This document shows positions 27,484 to 36,808 of a stretch of DNA of 64,000 nucleotides, in pieces. The stretch spans positions 146 to 64,145 of the forward strand of contig NZ_MUIN01000004.1 in the NCBI RefSeq assembly GCF_002080045.1. Direction: 5' to 3'. The DNA comes from Pseudomonas sp. Bc-h. GTDB lineage: Bacteria; Pseudomonadota; Gammaproteobacteria; Pseudomonadales; Pseudomonadaceae. A model generated the notes under the pieces. The model worked only from the letters and a program-made list of their open reading frames with translations. It was not told where the DNA came from and searched no databases. A program made the translations under genes and the position numbers. Each line of letters begins with the position of its first letter. Position 1 is the stretch's first letter.

Positions 27484-28731
27484 TCAGCTCAGTCGCAGGC
27501 GGCTGGCGCCGACCAGCCAGCTATAGATCAGGTACAGCACCACGGTCGCCAGCAGCAACAGGCCACCCAGCGCTGTCGCCATACCCCAGTTGATGCTGGT
27601 GTTGGTGTAGAAGGCCACGAAGTAGCTGACCATCTGGTCGTTCGGGCTGCCGAGCAATGCCGGGGTGATGTAGTAACCGATGGCCAGAATGAACACCAGC
27701 AGACAGCCTGCCCCGACGCCGGCATAGGTCTGCGGGAAGTACACGCGCCAGAAGCTGGCGAACGGGTTGCAGCCCAGCGAAATCGCTGCGCGCATGTAGG
27801 TCGGCGAGATGCCTTTCATCACGCTGTAGATGGGCAGGATCATGAACGGCAGCATGATGTGCACCATCGAGATGTAGACGCCGACCCGGTTGAACACCAG
27901 CTCCAGCGGTTTATCGATGATCCCCAGCGCCATCAGCGCGCCGTTGATCAGGCCGCTCGATTGGAGCAGCACGATCCAGGCGGCGACGCGCACCAGAATC
28001 GAAGTCCAGAACGGCAGCAGCACCAGAATCATCAACAGGTTGCTCTGCCGCGCAGGCAGATTCGCCAGCAGGTACGCCAGCGGGTAAGCGAGGAACAGGC
28101 AGATCACGGTGATCACCAGACCCATCCAGAAAGTGCGGGCAAAGATGTCGAGGTAGATCGCCTGATCGGGGGTCGCCGGCGCCACTTCACCAAGGTCATC
28201 GATGCGATGGTCGACAGCGGCCAGCAGGTAATAAGGGGTGAAGCTGGAGGTGTTGCGACGGATCGCCTGCCAGTAGGCCGGATCGCCCCAACGCTCGTCG
28301 ACGGCTTCCAGCGCTTCTTTATAAGAGGCGGGCTCTTCCTTGAATGGCAACGCGCGGGCGGTTTTCGCCAACAGGCTGCGGTAACCGGCCAGCTCTTGGT
28401 TGAGGCGCTTGGACAGGTCGCCCAGTGTCTGATTCTTGCGGGCGTCGGCCAAATCCTGGCTTGCAGCCTTGTACACCGACTCAGGTGGCAGACCCTTGCC
28501 ATCCCACTTGGAGACTTCTACGACAGTGAGCGGCATGCCGCCGACCACTTCAGGGTTATTCACGCTCTTGTAGAGCAGTGCCGCAATCGGCACCAGAAAC
28601 ACCAGCAGCAGGAAAATCGCCAATGGCGCGATCAACGCCTGAGCCTTCCAGCGGTTGACGCGCTCGGCACGGGCCAGGCGTTGCTTCAAGGTCGGGCTGG
28701 CGCCTTCAGTCAGGGGCACGGCGGTGGCCAT
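27484..28731 (-). CDS. agtC: ABC importer permease, PotB type, with long periplasmic loop (AgtC-like)
   Basis: A 415-residue permease, longer than the usual 280-300 because about 130 residues are inserted between the first membrane segment (about 36-56) and the rest. The insert is mostly helical and charged (ESVYKAASQDLADARKN and following) and would sit in the periplasm. The EAA-type loop is RAAISLGCNPFASFWRVYFPQ. It precedes agtD by 10 bp. The insertion is known in this subfamily of PotB proteins and could contact the binding protein. Confidence 0.82.
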   Translation of the reverse strand: MATAVPLTEGASPTLKQRLARAERVNRWKAQALIAPLAIFLLLVFLVPIAALLYKSVNNPEVVGGMPLTVVEVSKWDGKGLPPESVYKAASQDLADARKNQTLGDLSKRLNQELAGYRSLLAKTARALPFKEEPASYKEALEAVDERWGDPAYWQAIRRNTSSFTPYYLLAAVDHRIDDLGEVAPATPDQAIYLDIFARTFWMGLVITVICLFLAYPLAYLLANLPARQSNLLMILVLLPFWTSILVRVAAWIVLLQSSGLINGALMALGIIDKPLELVFNRVGVYISMVHIMLPFMILPIYSVMKGISPTYMRAAISLGCNPFASFWRVYFPQTYAGVGAGCLLVFILAIGYYITPALLGSPNDQMVSYFVAFYTNTSINWGMATALGGLLLLATVVLYLIYSWLVGASRLRLS

Positions 28732-28757
28732 AGCGAACTCCGAAATCTTTCAACAAA

Positions 28758-28797
28758 GGGTGCGTTTTTTCCCCGTTACGAGAAAGAAAACGCACCC
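28758..28797 (-). promoter_or_regulatory. Intercistronic hairpin between agtB and agtC
   Basis: GGGTGCGTTTT (28758-28768) and AAAACGCACCC (28787-28797) are perfect 11-bp arms around an 18-base loop. It lies in the 99-bp gap between the binding-protein gene and the first permease gene. Such hairpins often stabilise the upstream message, or stop part of transcription, so that more binding protein than permease is made. Confidence 0.65.
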
Positions 28798-28830
28798 GGA
28801 TCTAACTCAAATCAAAAAGCGATGCAGCAC

Positions 28831-29862
28831 TTACTTGGCGGCCCAAGAGTTGAAACGCTGCTCCAGTGACTCGCCATTGTCGGTCCAGAAGCTCACGCTC
28901 AACTGCACCTGATCCTTGATGTTCTCAGGCGTGGTTGGCATGTTTTTCTGGTTGTCGGCGGTCAGCAGGCTGACGGCCTGCGAGTTGGCCGGACCGTATG
29001 CGATGTTTTCGGAATAGGTCTTCTGCTGCTCAGGCTTGAGGGTGTAAGCGATGAACTTCTTGGCTTCCTCGGCGTTTTTCGCGCCCTTCGGAATGGCCCA
29101 CGAGTCGAAGTCATACACGCCGCCCGTCCATACCACTTTCAGGTTGCTTTCTTTCTGCACGGCAGCGATGCGACCGTTGTAGGCCGAGCTCATCACCACA
29201 TCGCCAGACTGCAGGAATTGCGGCGGCTGTGCGCCCGCTTCCCACCACTGAATGCTTGGCTTGAGTTTGTCGAGCATCTTGAAGGCGCGGTCCTGGCCGT
29301 CTTTGCTGGCCAGCACTTTGTAGACGTCTTTCGGCGCGACGCCGTCAGCCATCAGCGCGAACTCCAGGGTGTACTTGGCGCCTTTGCGCAGGCCACGCTT
29401 GCCCGGGAATTTTTCGGTGTTCCAGAAATCGGCCCAACCGGTCGGTGCGGTTTTCAGTTTGTCGGCGTTGTAGGCCAGCACGGTCGACCACACGAAGAAG
29501 CCTACGCCACAGGTCTGAATCGCACCTGGCACGTAATCTTCTTTCTTACCCAGAATGGCCGGATCGAGCGTCTCGAACATGTCCTCGTCGCAACCGCGAG
29601 CCAGTTCGGGAGATTCAACCTCGACCAGATCCCAGCTCACGCTTTTGGTGTCGACCATGGCTTTGACCTTGGCCATCTCGCCGTTGTACTCGCCGGCAAT
29701 GATCTTGCCGCTGCCCGCTTTTTCCCACGGTGCATAGAAGGCCTTTTCCTGTGCAGCCTTGTTCGCGCCACCGAAGGAAATGACAGTCAGGTCGGCTGCC
29801 ATGGCTTGCGCCGCGCACATCATGCCGACCGATAGAGCGGTGAGCTTTAATGTCTTGAGCAT
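28831..29862 (-). CDS. agtB: Periplasmic substrate-binding protein, PotD type (AgtB-like)
   Basis: A 343-residue periplasmic solute-binding protein of the spermidine/putrescine family. The signal peptide ends near residue 22 (AQAMA), and the mature part starts with DLTVISFGGANKAAQ. It lies between the ATPase and permease genes. By synteny with P. aeruginosa agtABCD the ligand would be a C4-C5 omega-amino acid and not a polyamine, although the family similarity is to polyamine-binding proteins. The ligand pocket was not checked residue by residue. Confidence 0.82.
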   Translation of the reverse strand: MLKTLKLTALSVGMMCAAQAMAADLTVISFGGANKAAQEKAFYAPWEKAGSGKIIAGEYNGEMAKVKAMVDTKSVSWDLVEVESPELARGCDEDMFETLDPAILGKKEDYVPGAIQTCGVGFFVWSTVLAYNADKLKTAPTGWADFWNTEKFPGKRGLRKGAKYTLEFALMADGVAPKDVYKVLASKDGQDRAFKMLDKLKPSIQWWEAGAQPPQFLQSGDVVMSSAYNGRIAAVQKESNLKVVWTGGVYDFDSWAIPKGAKNAEEAKKFIAYTLKPEQQKTYSENIAYGPANSQAVSLLTADNQKNMPTTPENIKDQVQLSVSFWTDNGESLEQRFNSWAAK

Positions 29863-29951
29863 TTATTTTTCTCTCCACGAACAATGTTGGTTAAGCGATG
29901 GGGGCGATGAGTCGCCTCTGATTGCTTCGGTTTGCGACTACAGCGGTTGAA

Positions 29952-31076
29952 TCAATGCGCTTCCTGCAAAGGGTCTAGCGCGCGGGCGTGCTCGACCTGC
30001 CATCCAATGGGCACAACGTCGCCAACGCTCAAGGCCGGATCCAGCTCGGCAATGGGCTGTTTGACGAAGAAATCGGTTTTGCCGGCAACTTCCAGACGTA
30101 CGCGCACGTGGTCGCCCAGATAAATGAATTCAGCAACGCGGCCGGAGAAACGGTTGACGCAACTTTCGCTGCGGCCGTTGAGGTTTACCCGCTCAGGGCG
30201 GATCGAAAGGGTCACAGGATCGCCCGCCGCACCCACGTTTACCGCCAGCGCCTCGACTTTCTCGCCACGGCCGAGGGTGACCACGCAACGGTCGCCTGTC
30301 TGGCTGAGCAACGTGCCGTTGATGCGGTTGTTCTCGCCGATGAAGTTGGCGACGAAGGTGTTCTTCGGCTCTTCATACAGGGTGCGCGGGGGGGCGATCT
30401 GCTGGATTTCACCCTGATGGAATACCGCGACCCGGTCGGACATGGTCAGCGCTTCGCCTTGGTCGTGGGTCACATAAACCACGGTCACGCCCAGACGCTG
30501 GTGGATATGCTTGATCTCCATCTGCATGTGCTCGCGCAGCTGTTTGTCGAGAGCACCCAGCGGTTCGTCCATCAATACCAGTTGCGGTTCGAACACCAGC
30601 GCGCGGGCCAGCGCCACACGTTGCTGTTGACCGCCGGACAACTGCGCCGGATAGCGATGGGCGAAGGTGCCGAGTTGCACCATGTCGAGGGCGCGCTTGA
30701 CCTTCTCGGTGACGTCGGTCTTGCTCATGCCGCGCACCGACAGCGGGAACGCCAGGTTCTCGGCCACCGTCATGTGCGGGAACAGCGCGTAGTTCTGGAA
30801 CACCATGCCAATGTCGCGCTTGTGCGGCGGCACGTTGTTGATCGAGCGGCCGGCCAACTGGATCTCGCCTGCGGTCGGCGTTTCGAACCCGGCGAGCATC
30901 ATCAGGCTGGTGGTCTTGCCGGAACCCGAAGGCCCGAGCAGGGTGAGGAACTCGCCCTTGCGAATGTCCAGGTTGAGGTCTTTGACGATCAGGGCTTCGC
31001 CGTCGTAGCTTTTTTGCACACCACGAAAGCTGACCAGAACATCACTCGCCCCAGCGCTTGAATCGACGTTGCTCAT
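29952..31076 (-). CDS. agtA: ABC importer ATPase, PotA type (AgtA-like)
   Basis: A 374-residue ATPase that powers the importer. Walker A is GPSGSGKTT, the signature is LSGGQQQR, Walker B is LVLMDEP, and the H-loop His lies in VYVTHDQGEAL. A C-terminal TOBE domain follows from about residue 285. The start at 31076 is supported by AAAGGTG. It is the first gene of the operon, and the 323-bp region upstream carries a symmetrical GTAGGG/CCCTAC site and a REP repeat, with no gene. Confidence 0.85.
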   Translation of the reverse strand: MSNVDSSAGASDVLVSFRGVQKSYDGEALIVKDLNLDIRKGEFLTLLGPSGSGKTTSLMMLAGFETPTAGEIQLAGRSINNVPPHKRDIGMVFQNYALFPHMTVAENLAFPLSVRGMSKTDVTEKVKRALDMVQLGTFAHRYPAQLSGGQQQRVALARALVFEPQLVLMDEPLGALDKQLREHMQMEIKHIHQRLGVTVVYVTHDQGEALTMSDRVAVFHQGEIQQIAPPRTLYEEPKNTFVANFIGENNRINGTLLSQTGDRCVVTLGRGEKVEALAVNVGAAGDPVTLSIRPERVNLNGRSESCVNRFSGRVAEFIYLGDHVRVRLEVAGKTDFFVKQPIAELDPALSVGDVVPIGWQVEHARALDPLQEAH

Positions 31077-31184
31077 TACCCACACCTTTGTTTAATCAAC
31101 CGTTGGAACAAGCCTAGGCTAGCCTGCAGACCGCGCAAATCGGGGCGCAGGAGAGATTGTCCTAGGTGCGATGGAAGGTTTTGG

Positions 31185-31200
31185 GTAGGGATTGCCCTAC
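31185..31200. promoter_or_regulatory. Palindromic operator candidate upstream of agtA
   Basis: GTAGGG and CCCTAC form a perfect 6+6 inverted repeat with a 4-bp spacer, 109-124 bp upstream of the agtA start. A NarL-type regulator gene (agtR) ends 200 bp away, so this is a natural candidate for its binding site. It is not linked to any known consensus that I can verify. Confidence 0.45.
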
Positions 31201-31268
31201 ACGGATGGCGGGGATAGGCATGTGGTCTTTCAGGAATTTATCCGCCGAGTCTGCAGGCTTGATCTGTG

Positions 31269-31328
31269 GCAGTCCGGCTTGACGGCGGTGTCGCCCTCAG
31301 GACCGCTACCGCTGGCAAGCCGGACTGC
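31269..31328. repeat. REP-type inverted repeat
   Basis: Perfect 13-bp arms GCAGTCCGGCTTG (31269-31281) and CAAGCCGGACTGC (31316-31328). The GGCTTGC / GCAAGCC core with GCGGT / ACCGC is shared with repeats at 35235-35304 and 52094-52135. Confidence 0.75.
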
Positions 31329-31399
31329 TACAAGGGTCGGTAGCCGTAGCAACGAACCCGCCCGTCATGGCGTCACCTCAACTTGGCGAAATGTCGTTT

Positions 31400-32029
31400 T
31401 CAGACCAGCTTGTGCTCCATCGCATACTTCACCAATTCGGCCAGCGACGTGATATTCAGCTTCTGCATCAGTCGCGCCTTGTGGGTGCTGATGGTCTTGC
31501 TGCTCAGCGCCAGTTGCTGAGCGATGTCATTGACGTTGGCGCCTTGAGCCAGGCGCTCGAACACCGAAAACTCACGCTCGGACAACAATGAATGAAGTGG
31601 CCGGCTGTCAGTCAAACCGACTTCAAACACCATGCGGTCGGCCAGGTCCGGATCGATGTAACGCCCGCCCGATGCCACCCGTCGGATCGCTGTCAGCAAC
31701 AGCGCCGGATCACTGTCTTTTGTTGCGTACCCGGCTGCACCAACCTTCAATGCACGAGCCGCCATTTGCGCTTCATCGTGCATCGACAGCACCAGAATCG
31801 CCGGCGGATTGTTCAGCGCGCGGATTCTCGGGATGGCCTCAAGGCCGTTCACGCCTGGCATCGAGATATCGAGCAGCACGACCTCGCACTCGATATGACG
31901 CAAGGCTTCGAGCAGTTGTTCACCATTGCTGGCCTCCCCTACCACTTGCAGGTCCTTGGCTAGACCGATCAATTGCTTGATGCCTTCACGAACGATGGTG
32001 TGGTCTTCGGCGACCAATACACGAATCAC
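31400..32029 (-). CDS. agtR: NarL-family response regulator (AgtR-like)
   Basis: A 209-residue two-component regulator. The receiver domain has the phosphoacceptor D54 in LLDISMPG, acidic residues E8/D9 and a Lys in ATKDSDP. A LuxR-type helix-turn-helix lies at about 144-200 (LSEREFSVFERLAQGANVNDIAQ). It starts with GTG that overlaps the kinase stop codon by 4 bp. Place and partner match AgtR of P. aeruginosa, which activates uptake of 4-aminobutyrate and 5-aminovalerate. Its target is probably agtABCD. Confidence 0.85.
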   Translation of the reverse strand: MIRVLVAEDHTIVREGIKQLIGLAKDLQVVGEASNGEQLLEALRHIECEVVLLDISMPGVNGLEAIPRIRALNNPPAILVLSMHDEAQMAARALKVGAAGYATKDSDPALLLTAIRRVASGGRYIDPDLADRMVFEVGLTDSRPLHSLLSEREFSVFERLAQGANVNDIAQQLALSSKTISTHKARLMQKLNITSLAELVKYAMEHKLV

Positions 32030-34137
32030 TGCACTTGCTCCTGCGCGATCTGTTCCAGCGGAATGTCGATACGCAAGGTTGTGCCTTCTCCCAGCATACT
32101 GTCCAGATGCAATCGTCCGCCCATGATCAACACGCGCTCGCGCATGCCCACCAAGCCGAACGACGCGGGGCGCTCGGCACCTTGATCGAAGCCTTTGCCA
32201 TCATCGGCGATGCTCATGCACAACACCCCATCGGTCAGGCTCAACTCCAGCTCGACGGTGTGTGCCTCGGCGTGACGCATGACGTTGGTCAGCGACTCCT
32301 GAAGAATGCGAAACAGGCCGATGGCCGTTGCGTCCGGCAGCGCTGGCAAGTTGTCGGGCACCTGCACCAGACACGGGATCTGCGTGCGCGCCTCGAACCG
32401 ACGCGCCTGCCATTCAATGGCCGAGGCAATGCCCGCATCGAGAATCGGCGGACGCAATGCAGTCGCCACATCGCGCACCAACTGGAACAACTGAGCGATC
32501 AGGCGCTTCATGCTGTTCAGGCGATCACGCAAGCCGGGGTCGAGATCGGCGTAGGCCAGTTCACACATGGACGTTTCAAGTTTGAGAACGGTCAGCATCT
32601 GACCCAGCTCGTCGTGAACCTCCCGAGCAATCCGGGCCTTTTCCTCTTCCCTCACCGTTTCCAGGTGCGCAGACAAATCGCGCAGCTGTTCGGCCAACAC
32701 CTGCAAACGCGCCTCGCTTTCCTGCAACGCGGCCAGAGAACGCCGACGCTCGGTGACGTCGGTAATGAACACCACCAGGTATTCGGCCTCGCGAAAACGC
32801 AGGAAGCTCAGCGAGACATCGGCAGGCAAGATGCTGCCATCGGCGCGCACGCAATTGCTCTCGAAGTTCTGTGGGGCTTCATCGCTCGCGCGGGCGTTTT
32901 TCCACAGATTGAGCCAGCGATCCATATTCAGGCCCGGCTCGAAATCGATCAGCGGTCGGTCGACCACGCCACCCGACGCATAACCGAGCATGCTTTCGGC
33001 GGCTCCGTTGGCGTAGCGCACGTGGCTGTCCCAGTTGACCCAAAGGATGCCGACCGTGCTCTGGTCGATGGAGAATTGCGCCAGGCGCAACGCTTCTTCA
33101 CCCGCCAATCGACGGGCGATGGTTTCACGGGCAGCCAACAGATCGCGCTCCAGGACCTGCTGCTGCTTGCGCTGCCAGACAACGATGGCGCCGCTGGCCA
33201 GCGTTAATAAAAGCAAAAGAAGCGCGATGTTTTTCCACAGCCCCGGCGATTCTGTGGCCTGCGGATACTTGGGTTGCAGCCATTGGGCGTGCAGTTGATC
33301 CAGATCCTTGGGCGCAATCGCATTCAGCGCCTGACTGATGATCTCGGCCAGTTCCGGCGCATCGCGACGAGACGCGACGCGAAGCAGTTGCGGAAAACCG
33401 ATATCTCCTACCACGGCCAACCCGGCGAACTCGCTCTCGCGGGACAGCCGGCTGAGCTGCGCCTCGTCGACTACCGCGTAACGGGCCTGCTGGCTGAGCA
33501 ACAGCTGTAACGCCTGTCGCTCCAAAGGCACGCCTTGCAGATTGAGATGGGTGAAGTTGGCCCGCAGATAATCCGCCGTGGCGCTGGGCATGCGCACCGC
33601 GATACGAACCTGACTGTCGAGCTTTTCCAGATCCACGACACCGGAGCCATCGCGCTCACCCACCACCAGTTGTGGCACGCGCATGTAGGGGTCGGAATAC
33701 AGCCACATGCGCAGACCGGCCGGGGTTTGCGTCAGGCCGGGAGCAAAATCGATCTGCCCCTCAGCCAGGGCTTTCTCAAGTTCCGCCTGATCCGAAAAGT
33801 TGCGCCATAGCAACTCGACCTGGAGGGTTCTGGCCATCAGATTGACCAGATCGACGTTGGCCCCGGAAAGCACCTGCGCCCGCCGATCGAATTGCGCATA
33901 GGGCGCCTGCAATACCAGGCCGACACGCAACTGACCGCGCTGATTCAGCCATTCGCGCTGAACACCGTTCAGTGGATCGGGTGGGGCGGTGGGCGCTCCA
34001 GCCTGCGTCATAGAAGACAGGATCAGCAGCACCAGAAACATCAAGAGCGCTCTCGGACAGCCGATAACCCGAAGGCCCAGCACGCGGATTCTCAACCTGT
34101 CATCTCCACTTCCCTGAATCCTCGTTCGATCGCGCAT
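32026..34137 (-). CDS. agtS: Hybrid-sensor histidine kinase with periplasmic SBP_bac_3 domain and PAS (AgtS-like)
   Basis: A kinase of about 703 residues. A signal/anchor helix near 22-45 is followed by a periplasmic solute-binding-type sensor (about 60-285), a second membrane helix (about 300-320), a PAS domain (about 355-470), a HisKA_3 dimerisation domain with the phospho-His in AREVHDELGQ, and an ATPase domain with SIADDGKGFD. The sensor fold implies direct ligand sensing, fitting an amino-acid uptake system. There is no receiver domain, so hybrid refers only to the sensor mix. The start is uncertain: 34137 is the first ATG, a TTG at 34179 is also open, and no strong site marks either. 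Confidence 0.82.
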   Translation of the reverse strand: MRDRTRIQGSGDDRLRIRVLGLRVIGCPRALLMFLVLLILSSMTQAGAPTAPPDPLNGVQREWLNQRGQLRVGLVLQAPYAQFDRRAQVLSGANVDLVNLMARTLQVELLWRNFSDQAELEKALAEGQIDFAPGLTQTPAGLRMWLYSDPYMRVPQLVVGERDGSGVVDLEKLDSQVRIAVRMPSATADYLRANFTHLNLQGVPLERQALQLLLSQQARYAVVDEAQLSRLSRESEFAGLAVVGDIGFPQLLRVASRRDAPELAEIISQALNAIAPKDLDQLHAQWLQPKYPQATESPGLWKNIALLLLLLTLASGAIVVWQRKQQQVLERDLLAARETIARRLAGEEALRLAQFSIDQSTVGILWVNWDSHVRYANGAAESMLGYASGGVVDRPLIDFEPGLNMDRWLNLWKNARASDEAPQNFESNCVRADGSILPADVSLSFLRFREAEYLVVFITDVTERRRSLAALQESEARLQVLAEQLRDLSAHLETVREEEKARIAREVHDELGQMLTVLKLETSMCELAYADLDPGLRDRLNSMKRLIAQLFQLVRDVATALRPPILDAGIASAIEWQARRFEARTQIPCLVQVPDNLPALPDATAIGLFRILQESLTNVMRHAEAHTVELELSLTDGVLCMSIADDGKGFDQGAERPASFGLVGMRERVLIMGGRLHLDSMLGEGTTLRIDIPLEQIAQEQVQ

Positions 34138-34232
34138 TGCGTTAGGCTCACGAAACGAGCGCCGCTGCCCGCCTGACAAACAATCATCAACCCATTAGGC
34201 TGCCGGAATTGTTTCTGGCTTTGGAATATTCG

Positions 34233-35219
34233 ATGTCCTACACCATTCGCGCAATCTTTCCCGCGATCTGCCTGACGCTGATACTACCCTGCTCGCAGAT
34301 CGCAATGGCGGCGGATCCCGCTCCAGCGAAAGACGCCAAGCCCGCCGAAACCCCGATCGAGCGCGCTCCGTTGCCCTCGCGCAGCCAGGAAGACACGCTG
34401 GCGCTGGAGCGCACGGTGCCAGCGGCCGAGCAGCAGCAATTGCAGGCTGGGGACGAAAGCTTCCTCGCCCTATGGAAACCCGCCAACGTCGATGAGCCCA
34501 AAGGTGCTGTGGTGATCGTGCCCGGCGCCGACGAATCCGCCGACTGGCCAAATGCAGTAGGACCTCTGCGCCGCAAGCTGCCGGACGTGGGTTGGTCGAG
34601 CCTCAGCCTGAGCATGCCTGACGCATACAATGACGGCATCTTCGCCCGTGCGGCTGATGCACCGGCTACAGATGACAAGACGGCTTCCGACAAGGACAAA
34701 GCCAAGGACCCACAAGCCAAGGCGCCGGACCCTGCTGCCAGCGCAGAAGTCGACGCAGCTGCGGCCGCCGAACAAGCCGCCGCTCAGGCAGAACTGTCCA
34801 AGGCCAACGCCGAAAAAATCTTTGCCCGCATCGACAGCGCAGTGGCCTTTGCACAACAGAACAAGGCCCGCAGCATCGTATTACTGGGTCACGGTACCGG
34901 TGCCTACTGGGCTGCGCGATACATGAGCGAACGCCCGTCGCCGGCGGTTCAGAAACTGGTGATGGTGACCGCAGTCGATAGCGGCAAAGACACGCCTTCG
35001 CTACTGGACGTCCTGCCGACCCTGAAAATCGCCACGGCGGACTTCGTGAATAAAGAACGCCCCGTCGCTCGCCAACAAGCTCAGGATCGGCTCGACGCCA
35101 GCAAACGCGTGAAGAACGCGCGGTTCACGCAAGTGGCACTGAACGCAATCCCGGGTAATTCGGCGATGGAGCAGGATCAGCTTTTCCGCCGAGTGCGCGG
35201 GTGGCTGGAAGCGCAGTGA
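34233..35219 (+). CDS. DUF3530-family secreted protein, alpha/beta-hydrolase-like
   Basis: A 328-residue exported protein. The signal peptide ends near residue 27 (AMAA). The fold shows alpha/beta-hydrolase traits: GAVVIVPGAD early and a nucleophile-elbow-like VLLGHGTGAYWAARY, but the elbow has H-G-T in place of G-x-S-x-G, so hydrolase activity is doubtful. The middle (about 135-190) is an Ala/Lys/Asp-rich low-complexity insert. It is divergent from agtS and convergent with the DjlA-like gene. The function of DUF3530 proteins is unknown; in P. aeruginosa one occupies the same position. Confidence 0.8.
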   Translation: MSYTIRAIFPAICLTLILPCSQIAMAADPAPAKDAKPAETPIERAPLPSRSQEDTLALERTVPAAEQQQLQAGDESFLALWKPANVDEPKGAVVIVPGADESADWPNAVGPLRRKLPDVGWSSLSLSMPDAYNDGIFARAADAPATDDKTASDKDKAKDPQAKAPDPAASAEVDAAAAAEQAAAQAELSKANAEKIFARIDSAVAFAQQNKARSIVLLGHGTGAYWAARYMSERPSPAVQKLVMVTAVDSGKDTPSLLDVLPTLKIATADFVNKERPVARQQAQDRLDASKRVKNARFTQVALNAIPGNSAMEQDQLFRRVRGWLEAQ

Positions 35220-35234
35220 GGAACGATTCAAATC

Positions 35235-35304
35235 CTGTCGCAGCACGGCTTGCTGGCGGTGGCGTCGTTGAGATCGCTACCGCCGGCAAGCCGGACTGAG
35301 ACAG
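35235..35304. repeat. REP-type inverted repeat
   Basis: The arms pair CTGTC with GACAG and GGCTTGC-GGCGGT with ACCGCC-GCAAGCC. It fills the gap between convergent genes and belongs to the same family as 31269-31328. Confidence 0.75.
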
Positions 35305-35332
35305 GGGATGTCGGCGGCCCTAAGGCCTGGAC

Positions 35333-36103
35333 TCAGCGAAACCCGCGCTTGTCTCTGATCACCGCATAGGCATTGTGCAGCTCGCGGGTTCTTTCGGTGG
35401 CATCCCGCACCTGGGTCTGATTGGCTCCGGAACCGGCGATCTTGTCCGGGTGGTGACGACTCAACAAACGACGATAGGCCCGTTTGATCTGCGCAGGCTC
35501 CGAGTCTGACCTGACACCCAGCAGACGCAAGGCCTCCTGATACTCGCCACCGCTGCTGGCTGGCGCCCGGGTGCGCTGCTCGTCTTCTGTCGATGACAAA
35601 CCCTCGACCTTGTCCGCAGGCCAACCCAGCCACTTGCCCCACAACACGATCAACTCGCGCTCGGCTCGCGAAGCCTTGCCATCCGCCCAGGCCATGCGCC
35701 AGCAAGCACGCAGCAAACCTTCGGCGGCATGAGGCTGGGTTTTCATGCGCGTCAGGTGCACACGCAGATTGTCGCGGCCATCCTTGCCCCGGTTAAACGC
35801 AGCGATGGCGCGTCGCGTTGCGGGCTCGCTCAAATCCAGACGACGCATTTCAACCCGCGCCTGCTGAATGTGGCCGTCGACCACTCGCCCATCACTCTTG
35901 GCGACGCGTCCCAGCAGGATGAAAATCAGCTCGTCGTCGCGGGGAACGCCGCGCCCGCTGAGGCGCTCGCGCAACTCTGCAAGGCTTTGAACGTGCAAGC
36001 GCCGATCAAGTGCCTGGCCCAACAAAGCGCCCAACATCGCACCGGGAATGCTCGCAATCGCGTACCCGGCGCCACCGCCGATCACTGTGAATGGCCAGAG
36101 CAT
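35333..36103 (-). CDS. djlA: DjlA-like membrane J-domain co-chaperone
   Basis: A 256-residue protein with a Gly/Ala-rich N-terminal membrane helix (about 5-30), a TerB-like middle domain (about 55-170) and a C-terminal J domain (about 190-256) with the essential HPD in HHPDKI. This is the DjlA layout; DjlA stimulates DnaK ATPase near the inner membrane. It directly abuts murU (stop and start one base apart), which hints at co-transcription with amgK-murU. Which DnaK clients it serves is unknown. Confidence 0.85.
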   Translation of the reverse strand: MLWPFTVIGGGAGYAIASIPGAMLGALLGQALDRRLHVQSLAELRERLSGRGVPRDDELIFILLGRVAKSDGRVVDGHIQQARVEMRRLDLSEPATRRAIAAFNRGKDGRDNLRVHLTRMKTQPHAAEGLLRACWRMAWADGKASRAERELIVLWGKWLGWPADKVEGLSSTEDEQRTRAPASSGGEYQEALRLLGVRSDSEPAQIKRAYRRLLSRHHPDKIAGSGANQTQVRDATERTRELHNAYAVIRDKRGFR

Positions 36104-36808
<705 letters not shown>

